From NCBI GenBank assembly GCA_029964075.1, contig CM057150.1:4255717-4319716 (forward strand): DNA of 64,000 bases, read 5' to 3'. Source of the stretch: Patiria pectinifera. Lineage: Eukaryota > Echinodermata > Asteroidea > Valvatida > Asterinidae. Below, piece after piece: positions 19,399 through 31,200 of the stretch. Each line of letters opens with the position of its first letter. The stretch's first letter is position 1. The notes under the pieces are model-generated. The model worked only from the letters and a program-made list of their open reading frames with translations. It made no database searches and had not been told where the DNA came from. A program made the translations under genes and the position numbers.

Positions 19399-20702
19399 TC
19401 AAATTATTGTTTTCCGAGTAACAAAAAATAATGGTGGAATACCAAACGGCCCCAGCATTAGAATTTAACCCCTCGAGGAATGTGATTCGCTCCACGTAGT
19501 ATTTTACTGTGTACCGTGCACTTGCAAAACCGCTTATGTATCAAGGTGTAAAATGAATATTCATATTTTCCTGATTCTTAACCAATCAGACTGCGCAGTA
19601 CAATTGTGGTAGCAACTGTCATATACGTTTTATACAAAGCCCAGAACAGCTGATTGAAGTCGGTAAACGGAATCAGCCTACACGACCGAAACGTTGAGTT
19701 AAAGGCAGAGTATATAATTTGTGGGGTTTTTTTTCCGTTTGAAATGAAGCAACAGAAGTGTTCAACATTTAATGAAGGGTGCTTAACAACTAACCTGGTG
19801 AAGTGTTAGCTCGGTAAATGTATTATATTCTGGTCGAGAAAACCATATTCTAGGATCTCGATTTCAATTCAAAAATTGTCAAGTCACGTTTTGAACTGCG
19901 CCCGAAATAAACGTCGGGGACACGTTCTCATTCAGCCAATTGCATATACGCGATGTTATGCACTGATACGACGAATTATAGCAACCGCGCGCGCGTGTGC
20001 GTCGTCTCTACGCTTGCGCGCGCCCATTCACGGCTTCGCCGAATTTAAAACGAACTGCTAAGGGAAATTTCCAAAAATGCATCTTTAGACGCATATTTGG
20101 AAATGACCTTCTTTTATTGTTTACTTCAAAGTGACAGCATGCAAGAAAGAATAATTTCACTGGGAGTAAAGTGCCATTATTTTTTTTTTAAACCAAGTAA
20201 GCTTTTCAACAATACTTCCCTCAGTTATTGTTTGGATAGCTTCAAATGATATACTCTTAAATGAACACCCTTCGCTCATCTGACAATCATAATCTCTTTC
20301 ACTTCTAGCCACATTTTACAATCGTTCACCCTATTTTGATCTTGAAATTTTAGGATGATTTGATAAAAAAAAAGTGTACAATTAATAAGGGAATAAAATG
20401 TGTGCTTGGCCGGTTTTAAACACTTTTATTTTTAGGACCGGTTTGGAGTCTGGAAGCTGATAATGACCCGCGCCGACAACACATTTCGGTCCAAAAGTCA
20501 AAAACAATGCCAAAATTAAAATTGTCCAACGATTTTGTTCAACAGTTTTACTTCATGTTTTTTTTTTTTCAAACACCCCTCTAGCTATGTTATGGTATAT
20601 CCCTCTCGCGAGTAGTCGTAAACTTCTCCTTATAAGGAAGCCAGAATGCGCGTGGCGCGTACTGTGTGATGTGGCGCAGACCGCATCGACGCCGGTGTAG
20701 AG
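19399..20702. other. Non-coding region
   Basis: No gene or clear element recognised. There is a CpG/CG-alternating stretch (GCAACCGCGCGCGCGTG, near 19980-20035) and several homopolymer runs. Confidence 0.4.
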
Positions 20703-21211
20703 CAACCTCGTCCCAAGTGCTTATTTTATTTCCAACTTCGTTTCCAATAGTAAGCCCTAGATAGGAAACTTTCTTCCTGTATCCTGATTCGATACCGCAA
20801 TTTGCTAGTGAGGGATTTATTTCGTGTAGTCGGTGTTTTTATTTCGAACGTGCATTACGTGTTTCCACGTTAATTGTAATGTTAACGTCTACGCCTTCAG
20901 GTGTTCTCATTTCTTTTCCACTTTGCTTATATTAATATGAAATGTGATACTGCATAGGCCCCTATTGGCCGGCCAGATTGTAACATTTTAACTTCCAAAA
21001 AAATCGTGTTTTCATAACTCACGGCGCCACGAATTGATGCTGTTTTACCCAGACACCGCAATCAAAATCTAACGCTAATGTAACGCACAGGCAGGCACCA
21101 GACTATTCCTCATACGTGTTCAAAATCTTGCAATTACAAATAATCCAATACCAGGGTGAGAGAGCAGGCAGTGGTGGGCGCGTGGTGCTCGACACCCTGG
21201 GGACGAGGTTG
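20703..21211. mobile_element. MITE with CAACCTCGTCCC termini, copy 1
   Basis: About 509 bp. Left end CAACCTCGTCCCAAG; right end CTGGGGACGAGGTTG, its inverted complement. It matches the element at 46242-46756 throughout (GTTTCCAATAGTAA, GGAAACTTTCTTCCTGTATC, GGGTGAGAGAGCAGG). Flanking 9-mers GGTGTAGAG and GTTTTAGTG agree at 6 positions, consistent with a decayed 9-bp target duplication. Confidence 0.8.
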
Positions 21212-21292
21212 GTTTTAGTGTATATTTAGGACTCTTGAAATACGGACTCATAGTCTGGTTCCCCGACCCCATTGTCCTTTGGGCTTCGAAAA

Positions 21293-21703
21293 TTGGTCCG
21301 GTAAGCGTATTTTTCTTCCTAGGAGGGTTAGGGGCAATGTCATGAATAATTCAGTTTTTCTTTTGAATCATTGCAAGACTTAGGTTCTCGTTCTATTTTC
21401 CCCTTAATTTAAAATTATCTCAGTGATAAATTTGGAGAAGAAAAATAGCTGATGAAAATGAGCATCGACGACGTGGATTCGAACCGGGGATCGTTGTATC
21501 CGTAGCTCATCTCGCTATCCACTAGGCTACTGTGTGGTAGCTCGACGACAACCGTTCTTTAAAATGCTTTAATGTATTGTAACTAGTTGAGTAACTGACA
21601 ACAATGCTGTTGATGTCATTGTCCGTTCTCATGGATAAACATGAATTATTCATGACATTGCCCCTAGCCTTCCTAGGAATAAAAATTACGCGTCCGGTAA
21701 CTA
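21293..21703. mobile_element. Foldback element with tRNA-like core
   Basis: Inverted arms of about 60 bp: left contains CTAGGAGGGTTAGGGGCAAT, GTCATGAATAATTCA; right contains TGAATTATTCATGAC and ATTGCCCCTAGCCTTCCTAG. Between them, on the minus strand (21470-21532), is a tRNA-like sequence with GTAGCCTAGTGGATAGCG (A box) and CCCCGGTTCGAATCC (B box). No open reading frame spans it. Confidence 0.62.
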
Positions 21704-21705
21704 GC

Positions 21706-23831
21706 GGTGAATGTGGCATACATTCCGGAATTCCGGGTAATGTATGTTAACTTAGGTCTAGAACCCGCCTCGCCTCGTGAATTCTAAATCACAATGGTAA
21801 TGTTTGAGCGCGCCGAGCCAGCCCGTTGCAAAATGGCAAGAGGCTTGGCCACGAATGTGCACTTTTGGAGGTAATGAGCTTCCATTTTTGCTGAATTTGA
21901 AAGTTTCCCTGGCGAATGTCAATAACAAGAGAAATATTGCTGTTTAATGTTTACAACCTTATGCAGTTGAAATGCTTGAAAGTTGCTTTCATTGAGACAC
22001 TGGTGAATTTGTGTACTTTTTGTGGTAAGACAAGCGTGAGTTTCTTGATTATCGTGAGTTCAATATCCGGCGTCCATGGGCGAGAAACTGTGATTCAAAA
22101 ATAAACAATCGCGATGCGCTTGCGCAGAAGCAATGCAATCAAAGGCTTTAAATGACCGCTATTTACCCGTTCCCATATATTTAAGGTGGAGGGAGGGGCG
22201 GGTCACAGTCTAACGGACTCATAGGTAGTATTGCACATATGCCTGTAACTCAGGTGAAGATTGCGAATGTTTTACCAATAAAAGGGTCAAAGGGACCATA
22301 CATCATAGGAGTCAAAATGTAACACCAGAAAAGTGTTTAAGACCATAAGAACCAGCCGGTGTTTTATCAACCGTTTACGACTGGTCACGTAACGGGCTCT
22401 CGACCAATAGAATTTGGTAAACTGTCTGAGGTATTCCTGAATAAAAAAAACTGATCTAGCTTCCATAAGAAAGTGCACACGTTAACAAAGCATGACGTCA
22501 ATATATTTTAGATGTAATCTATTCATTTGATGAAGAATGGCTGTTTTTTAAAGGTTTATTCAGGTACACAAGCGACAGTTGGTAAGTCAGTCAGTGATGA
22601 GACAGTCAGTCAGTCGTTCACGGTATAAAGACGACACTTTTACAGGGTTTGGAATTAGCGGTAGACCGCTAGCCAAATGATAGTCAAAACAGCGGCGGGC
22701 TAGTCAAACTGCTCCTTAATTAGCCCGGCTGGCGAGTGAAAAATGATTGTTATGCGGCAAAGATGACCGTACAGGAAGAAATAAATCATTAAATTCAGAA
22801 AGAGAACCCCATCAATTTGTGTCTAATTTTATCAACTGTTTTAAAGGGTTAAATTATCAGATCTGTTAATCAAAAACCCTGACAAAATTGCCTCAGAATT
22901 TAGCCTGAAAATACGCCATTTTGTATTTGAGATAAGAAAAAAATGCGGGCTAGTGAAAATGCCCACGGGCTAGTTGAGAGTCCGTTTCAGTAGCCCGGCT
23001 GGCTAGTGTACACAAAAATTAAGGTCGAACCCTGCCCTAAGGTTGGCCTTCAGGGACCAGCAAAAATTACGAGACCCATATTGAAACAAACAGAAATCAT
23101 GACGGAGGTCAATGTAGAGGTACTATAATTATATAGTAGCTAACCTTGCCTTCCGTATTGATTTATGTTTGTTTCAATGAGAGGTTCTTCATCATACATC
23201 AACGAGTTTACGAGTGGACAAAGAGAACGGGCGGAAGACATTGGTTTACTTAGCGTTTAGGACTCTCTGGCCACGCAATTTGATACTGCCATCAAGAGGA
23301 AGTGATCGCAATTTGTGTTGACACCTGAAGCATTATAAAGGCGTGTCAGTAGAAAAAAACTACGGTGGGCTCAGGAATGATCGATAGCGGTTGCAACACG
23401 GTATGAACATTTCCACTTTCTCTGTTTGGACTGTCGTTGTAACTATCCGTGTCAAATAGTATACAAGCTAACTGTATTGCAATTACTTCACTTTTGTTCA
23501 CATACAAGAACGTGTCATGCAGTCTGCCTCTAACTTGCAATATCCGAAAGACAATCCTGATAGATCTAGCTCACGAAATACATTGTCTGGCAAAGCTTCT
23601 TTATATCCGATCCGTAGTTTGTCTTCGTCACGAATACCCAGCGCGTGTCCATAAATATTTGGACAAGAACTTATATCATATTTTCATTATTTCCATATTT
23701 GGAAAAATGGAAAACTAAAACTGGTCAAGCTAACCAAATTAGGCTTTGTTATTATACTTGGCTAACTTAAGACAAATTATTGTTACCGAAAACGAAGCCG
23801 TCGGCTTTTTACACAAAGCTTTGACGACAAA
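21706..23831. other. Non-coding region upstream of UGT
   Basis: No exon recognised. It includes two copies of a short motif pair, GGCGGGCTAGT/GCGGGCTAGT with TAGCCCGGCTGGC (about 22694-22735 and 22945-23010), and GTCAGTCAGT runs near 22590-22620. The last 200 bp should hold the UGT promoter and 5' UTR; no TATA element could be assigned with confidence. Confidence 0.4.
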
Positions 23832-24427
23832 ATGTTGCTTCGAATGTCCATGCCGCTGGTTCTGTTTCTCTTCGCTTGGCAAAGCGAATCGACACCGACG
23901 GTCCAACAGAACCGACTGAAGCTTCTCTACTACACCGCCTCAGACGACGGCAGCCATCACCTGACCAACACCAAGATCGCGGAAGCTCTCGTCAGGAAAG
24001 GACATGACGTCACCTTCCTCCTTAGCGACAGCTTTACAAAGTGGCGGAACGCCAGCGGGGCTGACAAGTTCAGGTTCACCGTGCACCGATCGCTGTACAC
24101 GACGGAGGACCGAGAGCGGAATAAGCAAGGATTGTCTCGAGTTGCTCTAAGTGGGGAGCTGAGAGGCGCGGTAAACGCGATGAAATTCCTCCTGAGGTCG
24201 ATGTACTCCGCGGATAGTCACGGTCGCCGTGCGTGGTTCAACTTCCTGTGGAGCGAGTGTGACACCTTGCTGGGGGACAACGCGACGATCCGGGCGCTGA
24301 GAGAAGAGAGCTTCGACCTGCTGATCGGGGACGATTTGTCTAATTGCCAGCCGCTGCTAGCAGAGATTCTGGGAATCAAATTTGTCCTGGTCAGCGGCAC
24401 GGGTATCCTTCCTTCCAAGGGAAGCTG
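23832..24427 (+). CDS. UGT exon 1: signal peptide and acceptor-binding domain
   Basis: Start ATG 23832 in AAAATG context. Residues 1-20 are a signal peptide ([16 protein letters not shown]). The exon carries His42 and the [10 protein letters not shown] strand of the N-terminal Rossmann half. Of the possible donors, GTGGGT at 24428 is the one giving phase 2, which fits exon 2 and rebuilds a Trp codon across the junction. Confidence 0.93.
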
Positions 24428-27400
24428 GTGGGTACACAGACTTCTAATATTTGACATACATGTAATTGATTAAGGGCCCGCACATTTCTTCTTCTGCAGG
24501 TGTTGCCATGCTGTATGTCACTTTACGATTCCTCTTTGCAGGTATGGCATTCCAAACCACTCGGCCTACATTCCCGAGCGCCAGGCGGGTCTAACCGACA
24601 CGATGAGCCTGCCACAGCGCATCCTAAACACCTGTCGCTACGTCATCAACGGTCTGGCAAGGCGAGTCGCGCTTTGGAAGTTTGAGGATCTCCAGAGAAA
24701 GTACAACTTGAGCCTGGAGAAGCGGATGCCGAAGATGCTGGCCCAGGCTCAGCTCTGGCTGTTCTACGGTGACTTTGGGCTGGAGTTCGCCCGACCCTTG
24801 CAGCCCAACACTGTGATGCTTGCCTCACCCATGCTGGGTCTTCCCTCCAACGAAAAGGTGAGACCCGTCGGTCCAGTGTGGTCTATGGAATATCCCCTTT
24901 GCAAATATATATGATTTGCGAGCAGATTCGGCTATTAATGTTGTAAAACAAGACTGCGTCTTGACCTGCAGGTTCTGCGGGCGCAACGTCTATCGGTTCT
25001 TCGGTATTAAACCCGTTGTTGTATTACAAAAAACATGGCAGCTAAATTGACCAATCAACAGCTTAATATTTGTCCACATTTGTGATCGATATGACGTACA
25101 AAAGTCGACTGCGATTGGCTGGCGCGCAGAGTGGCATACAATTTGCATTGCTCACATAATATCAGTCGTTGGTTACAATGGGTTGTACTCAGACTAGGTC
25201 AAGTGTACAAAGAAAAGAAATTCGTGCACGTGGATTTTCAGAATACGCGCAAAAGTAATACGCATGTTGAAAACGTATGTATACACATGCATGATTGTTG
25301 GCCTTATAACGTCTGGTCATTTTGTCCCTCAGATTTCAGTGGAACAGCAGAAATTTCTGGACGATGCCAAGGAAGGCGTCGTTCTGTTCACGCTGGGTAG
25401 TCACGTGAACGAGATGGAAACTGCGCAGGCTCAGATGTTCGCCAACGGATTGGCCAAGCTGAAGCAGCGCGTCATCTGGCAGTTCCCTGGCAGCGTTACG
25501 CATTTGCATATCGGGAACAACACGAAGGTTGTACAATGGATGCCACAGCAGAAGATGTTGGGTGAGTTCGATGAAACACACTCTATAGCTTGAACCGAAG
25601 GTATATGGATGGACTCAGGAGGCCAACTCTGTTTTTAGGTGACTTTGGTGAGTTGCAGCTTTGTGAGCGAAAAGAAACAAAAGTACGTATTTGTTGCGCA
25701 TGTAATTAATTAAAATTTGTACGTCACGGAATTTTGTCTACAGGGTGAGTAAAAAAAAACCAGGAAACCCAAATGGCGCCCCCTATTTTAAAAAACAATT
25801 TCTGCATGTACCGCTTTTTGCTAATTTAGGATATGAAAGCCCAATGAGTTTCTTTTAATGAAAAAAATTATTGTAATCGCTCATGTACTTTTCCAGTTAT
25901 AAAGGTTTGTTCAATAACACCGTTTATATAAGCTTATCCACGGATCACAATAAAGGTAAGTGATATTTCAGCCCAACAAAAAACTATTCACATATCAAAA
26001 AACACATCAGAACAGACTCATAACCATGATAACGGGCACCTATCGTAACATTTATTTAAAAACCTAGCTGCTGCTTCCAATGTTAAAATAACATGTTTGA
26101 TAATGTAAAGAGTACTTGTGCCCTGCCTTGTACTTGGCTACACAAGAGACTTATGGGATTATTCTGATATCATTTTCAGGATACGACATGGTTTAATTTT
26201 TACTGAAATATCACGTACCTTAAATGTGATCCGTGGAAAAGGTTAAAAAATGGTGTTTGTCTTCAAAATTCCATAACTGGAATAGTACATGAGCGATATG
26301 AATGATTCTTTTACTAACAGAAAGCTTGTTAATTGGGTTTTCATATCCTAGATCTGGAAAGTGCTACATGCAGAACTGCTTTTTTTAAAAAGGGGCACCA
26401 GTTGGGCTTCCTTTTATTTATTTTTTTAATCACCCTGTATAGTTATTAATATGGAACTTAATGATTTCCTTGTATATGATGAAACTTGTTGTAAGGGTTC
26501 TGCAGCTTGAAAGAGTTTTTAGAAAGGGCGTGAATGATTTGTTTTTGGTTCTCAAACCGCAGATTTGTTTTAACCGCCATTTTGTATTCGCACCATAATC
26601 AAAATTGCACGTGTATAAAGAAAGCACATGTAGAACTATTAAGCGTCCACTGTTGGAAGCACCGCACTCCAGTCCCTCATCTAGATGCTGAACAGGCTTA
26701 TGGGACTCTTTTTATTGGATGCAGATGACGATGCAGATGTAGATATAGATGTAGATGAAGATGTATGTGGATGTAGGTGTAGATGTAGTTTTAGGTGTAG
26801 GTGTAGTTGTAGGTGTAGGTGTAGATGTAGGTGTGGATGCAGATGTAGATGTAGATGTAAATGTAGGTGTATGCCTAGGTGTAGATGCAGATATAGATGA
26901 AAATGTAAGTGGATGTAGGTGTAGATATAGTTTTAGGTGTAGGTGTAGATGTAGGTGTGGATGAAGATGTAGATGTAGATGTAAGTGAACATGTAGATGT
27001 ATGTGGATGTAGGTGTAGATGTAGGTGTAGGTGTAGATGTAGGTGTGGATGAAGATGCAGATGTTGATGTAGGTGTAGATGCAGATATAGATATAGATGT
27101 AGATGTAGATGTAAGTGGATGTAGGTGTAGATATAGTTTTGGGTGTAGGTGTAGATGTAGGTGTGGATGCAGATGTAGATGTAGATGTAGGTGTATGCCT
27201 TGGTGTAGATGCAGATATAGATGTAGATGTAGATGTAGATGTAGATGTAAGTGGATGTAGGTGTAGATATAGTTTTAGGTGTAGGTGTGGATAAAGATGT
27301 AGATGTAGATGTAGATGTAAGTGTAGATGTAGATGTATGTGGATGTATAGGTGTAGATACAGTTTTAGGTGTAGGTGTAGATGTAGGTGTAGGTGTAGAT

Positions 27401-30400
27401 GTAGGTGTGGATGAAGATGTAGATGTAGATGTAGGTGTAGATGCAGATATATGTGTAAATATAGATGTAGGTGTAGATTTAGATGTAGACCGCGGGACCA
27501 TACTTAAGAACGTTTTATTTTCGGACTGTCAGCTCATAGGAACACCAAGGCGCTGTTGAGTCACGGTGGGCTGAACGGCATGTACGAGGCGGCTTGGTAC
27601 GGCCTACCCATGGTCGGTATACCCCTCTTCGGTGACCAATTCGACAACATGGAGCGAGCAGTCGCTAAGGGGATGGCTCTGCAGTTGGACATCACCACGT
27701 TGACTGAGGACGCCCTTTGCGACACAGTCACCCGCGTCATTGAAGATCCAAGGTACGTGTAACTTTAAACTCATCAATTCCTGTGAGCTGCCTTGGTTCG
27801 GAGACACCCGCAAAATAAACCGCGGGTTATGGAACACGTTGCTTTCAAGGTCGTCCCTTTTTATGTGGTTCTTATATTATTTTGCCTTGAAATATGATGG
27901 GTTGGTCGGAGAAATGAAATAAACATTTGAAGAAATATAATGGCAGTTGCACTCGTTAAAATGGCTAAAATTGTTGATGCCAAAAGCGCATATTTGTCTT
28001 TTTTATTCTTCCTTTATTGTAATGAGTTGAGCGTTGATTTCAATTTCCATGAACAAAATAATAAAGCCATCTTTGGTAAGATGTTGTTGACTGACATTTA
28101 CATTACATCTGCACAATGCAGCTCATTTATTAAGTTACCTTTAAGGCTGTAGTAGAAGCCATGACATAAACATAAATCTATTCATAAGATGGAATTATTA
28201 TTGGGTCAGGATGATGTAAATCAAAGTAAGCTTTTGCCCTTCAGCGACCTTTAAACGCTGTAGATATTATACTCAGTGTGTTACCTCCCTTGCGATAGTT
28301 AAATGCGGTACCCGCTGCTATGTACATCAGATTCGAACCAGCCAACCGATCCCGTTAGCTCGGTGGTCGAGTGGTATGACGTCTGCACTAGAAAGCAGGA
28401 GGTCGTGGGTTCCAGTCTCACCCGAGTGATATTTTCATCTTTCACTCGGGAGTTAACACACTGAGTATACAGTGTTTATACGTCGGTGAAGGGCAAAACA
28501 TAAGATTGATAAAATTAACAGTAAACCATAGAATTGCTATACTCCGTTGCTATTGATATACGATACGCCGTGCTTCGCGATATTATTTTCAATAGATTTC
28601 AAATTGCACAGAGCCGGCCGCGGCAGTATTGCAACAATTTTTTTGGGGTCTCCCTTCGTTGAATGTATTTTTTCATTTTATTTTTAGACGGGTTAACTGT
28701 ATTTCTTTTGGGGGGGTGGTTGAGGGGGTCAGCAGCCCAAAATAGGGGCCGTCAGAAAGTACAACCAAACAATTAAAAAGGATACCCTAAAGCGCCCTCA
28801 AGATGATACAATTTGTGAGCAACGACTTCCACGGAGCGACAGTTTTTGCCTAGTCCCCATCGCATCAGATAATACCTGAATCTTTCGTTTGTTTGTAATC
28901 ATTTGGTGCCATTTTGTATGGGCTGTCACAAGAGCATCAATTTCAGCCGTGGTTGGCAACAGATTTTTCCCTCCAAAATGCATATTAACACGCCCATGTA
29001 AGAAAGAGGCAGTTTTATTAAGTATTTGGTATCATTTAATGGATATTTTCTATTTTAAACAATTCAATTATATGTCTTCAAACATTAATAACGTGTTTTG
29101 CAACTTTGGCCTTCCATAGTTTGCCGACCCGTGGTTGGCAATAATTTTCAACCACGCAGTCATGTGGTTGCGAAGGGCGATTTGCAAAGGTTACGTAACA
29201 TTTTATTTTGAGTGAAACTACATGTACACGCACGTGTTCACGTTGGCGGGCGAAATCTTTAAAAATTAATTTCTCCCGTTTGGAAGAGCGTATCTTCATG
29301 CAACTTTCAGGGTTTTTTTCTTTATAATGATCCAATTATGTGCTAAAAATCGTTGTGATATGTTCTTTTTTTCCGTTGAAATTGGAAAAATAGGCCTGGC
29401 TGCGTGCATATTTGAAAGCTGTAACACTGACGTTAGCAATGTCTATCAATCTTTTCAAGCCTCACAAATATTAATAAGGTTCCTATCCATTGTGGTGTGC
29501 AGTAAACATTTGCGTAAAAGCCTCCTTCACGAGTTATTAATTGATAAATATCACCCGTTTTGCCGGCTTCCATTGGTCGATACCAAGACCCACGCCAAGT
29601 CACGCCGAGTGACGCCAATGAATATGCTAATATGCGATTGTCCATTGTGTGGCCGGGCCGAAATCGGTCAACCGTAGCGCCTACTGAGGAAAACCATACA
29701 CGTGGGTTTGGTCGCTAAAATTCGTCGCCGAAATTTTTCATAGAGATGATTCAATATGTAACACAAGCGTTAGCAAAAACAGATTAAGCTGAAATTCGGA
29801 ATATACTTAGATGATATGCGTGCAGGCTACTCGTGAAATAACAACTTCCGTAAATTCCTAGAAACTATATAAATACATAGATTTGGGGACGTTTTCGAAC
29901 GATTTCTTCCAGATTTGAGGGTCGGCTTTACCAGTAACCAGTATTGACGTTTCGGCATCGATGACGGCGATTTTTTTCACTGACATGAAGTCTACAATTT
30001 TCTTAATTCCGTTATATTTTAACATTTCAATGATACTGAGCATTTTTTTGGAGAAACACAACGTTCCTAATGCCATGTTTTTGGGGTGCATGAATTTCAC
30101 TGCTTTGCCCAACAACGGCATGACGCTTTGTGTTCGCAACCATAATGGCTGGCTGAACGGGTTGGCAACGAAAGGTCCATTGGATATATATTGAAAATGA
30201 GATGTATAGCGTACGATGGCTTGTTTAGGACACGTCACGCACGCGAAAGTAATCGCGAGTGCTAATAACTTGCGTGAAATTGCTCATTGCAATTTTTCAA
30301 CTTATACTGTATTACTATCGTCTTGATTTGCATGCGAGGGACGCGTCCGAGCATGAGAACACACGTTGGTAGTGACATTCACACGTTCTTTGTATATGCT

Positions 30401-30758
30401 AAGTCTTTTGAAATATAATGACGTTGTTACAAACGGAATTCACAGTTCCTAAAGATTACCGCTTTTGACTTGTAGATATCGCGAGAGGGCGCAACACATC
30501 TCACGTCTGCTCCGCGACGATCCAGTCATCCCGTCCGAGAAAGCAGCCCACTGGATCGCCCACGTGGGCAAGTACGGTGGGGAGCACTTGCGCCCTCGTG
30601 CGGCCGACCTCAGCTGGATCCAGTACCACCTGCTGGACGTGTACGCCTTCCTGGCCGCCATTTTGTTCGGCGTGCTTGGTGTGTTGCTACTGTGCTGTAA
30701 GGGTATTCTGTGGATGGCGTGTCGCAACCGCAGGCAACGGAAGATAAAAGTTAACTAG
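23832..30758 (+). CDS. UDP-glucuronosyltransferase (UGT), five coding exons
   Basis: Exons 23832-24427, 24542-24857, 25333-25561, 27533-27752 and 30476-30758. All introns are GT-AG and phases agree (2, 0, 1, 2), giving 1644 bp and 547 codons, a normal UGT length. Family role: transfers a sugar from a UDP-sugar to small lipophilic acceptors in the ER. Visible features: N-terminal signal peptide, likely catalytic His42 (DDGSHHLTN) and a downstream Asp pair 167/168 (FDLLIGDD); the nucleotide-sugar signature spanning exons 3-4 ([11 protein letters not shown] then [29 protein letters not shown]); and a C-terminal membrane anchor with KIKVN at the end. The native sugar donor and substrate cannot be told. 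An orphan copy of the last exon lies 6.4 kb upstream. Confidence 0.95.
24542..24857 (+). CDS. UGT exon 2: remainder of N-terminal domain
   Basis: Acceptor CTCTTTGCAG, donor GTGAGA. It encodes [19 protein letters not shown] and a helical region up to GLPSNEK, equivalent to the part of UGTs preceding the domain linker. Confidence 0.9.
25333..25561 (+). CDS. UGT exon 3: start of UDP-sugar-binding domain
   Basis: Acceptor GTCCCTCAG, donor GTGAGT. It contains [20 protein letters not shown], the conserved strand and loop contacting the nucleotide, and ends at WMPQQKML, the first half of the family signature. Confidence 0.93.
25741..26437. mobile_element. 697-bp foldback element in UGT intron 3, TA target
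   Basis: Begins CAGGGTGAGTAAAAAA and ends TTTTTTTAATCACCCTG, with TA on both sides (25739-25740, 26438-26439). The inverted arms are long, at least 200 bp, with matched internal blocks such as CGCTCATGTACTTTTCCAG (left) against CTGGAATAGTACATGAGCG (right), and CACGGATCACA against TGTGATCCGTGG. It encodes nothing. Confidence 0.82.
26714..27490 (+). repeat. GATGTA/GGTGTA hexamer minisatellite in UGT intron 3
   Basis: About 780 bp built almost wholly from hexamers GATGTA, GGTGTA, GATGCA and GATATA, with higher-order units that include TATAGTTTTAGGTGTAGG. Because the unit is 6 bp, all frames of one strand remain open and yield low-complexity VDVDVG or CRCRCR strings; these are not genes. It ends about 40 bp before the exon 4 acceptor. 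Confidence 0.95.
27533..27752 (+). CDS. UGT exon 4: signature glycine/His motif
   Basis: Acceptor CGGACTGTCAG at 27532, chosen over a later AG because it alone preserves phase 1. Donor GTACGT. It contains [20 protein letters not shown] and [11 protein letters not shown], the second half of the UGT signature, with the Asp-Gln pair that contacts the sugar. Confidence 0.94.
27753..30475 (+). other. UGT intron 4
   Basis: 2.7-kb intron between exons 4 and 5. It contains the SINE and large blocks repeated at 16046-17168. The block 29130-30120 is absent from the upstream paralogue. No exon was seen inside. Confidence 0.8.
28306..28515 (+). repeat. tRNA-derived SINE copy 1 (UGT intron 4)
   Basis: Starts GCGGTACCCGCTGCTA; tRNA-like core from 28354 with A-box-like TTAGCTCGGTGGTCGAGTGG and B-box-like GGTCGTGGGTTCCAGTC; 3' part ACACTGAGTATACAGTG. 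A second copy starts at 31201, and its 3' tail recurs at 16046. The core is not a clean tRNA (weak anticodon arm), so it is a retroposed family rather than a gene. Confidence 0.72.
30476..30758 (+). CDS. UGT exon 5: C-terminal membrane anchor
   Basis: Acceptor TTGACTTGTAG, stop TAG 30756-30758. It encodes [20 protein letters not shown], the conserved [13 protein letters not shown] block, one transmembrane helix and a basic tail ending KIKVN (Lys at -3 and -5, an ER-retrieval pattern). Confidence 0.95.
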
Positions 30759-31200
30759 AGGAATGAATGAATCTAGAACGATTCAAAGCTATTAAATTAA
30801 CGCACATTAGGATAGAATTACAGCAACATGAAATAGTTAAAAGTGAACTAGAATTAGCTGATCTGTTGGTTGGCTTGACACATCATTGGTGGCAGTCAGG
30901 TATTGTTTAATTCTCAGTAACCTTAACCAATTGGACAGGAAATAATCTAATTGTCTAATGTTAATACACAAATACACCCCTGACTCAACCCTTCGACTCA
31001 ACGCAATTTGAAAACGACGAATCTGCACCACACTGTACCAATAGCTATGTTCACGGTTCATAAATAATATTTTATTCCAACAAAATCACAAAAATAGTAA
31101 CACTCAGTCGTGTTGTTGATAGCCAATAAATTTAACCTTGCACATTAAAGTGCATGACTTTCGCTAACTGCAACGACTCCATCTTATGAATAGTTTCATT

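Noticed and set aside
26685..27559. Several open frames of 70-210 codons on both strands with VDVDVG, CRCRC or TSTSTPTPT strings
   Set aside because: They are produced by a hexamer repeat that contains no stop codon in these frames; no splice or start context, and they lie in a UGT intron.
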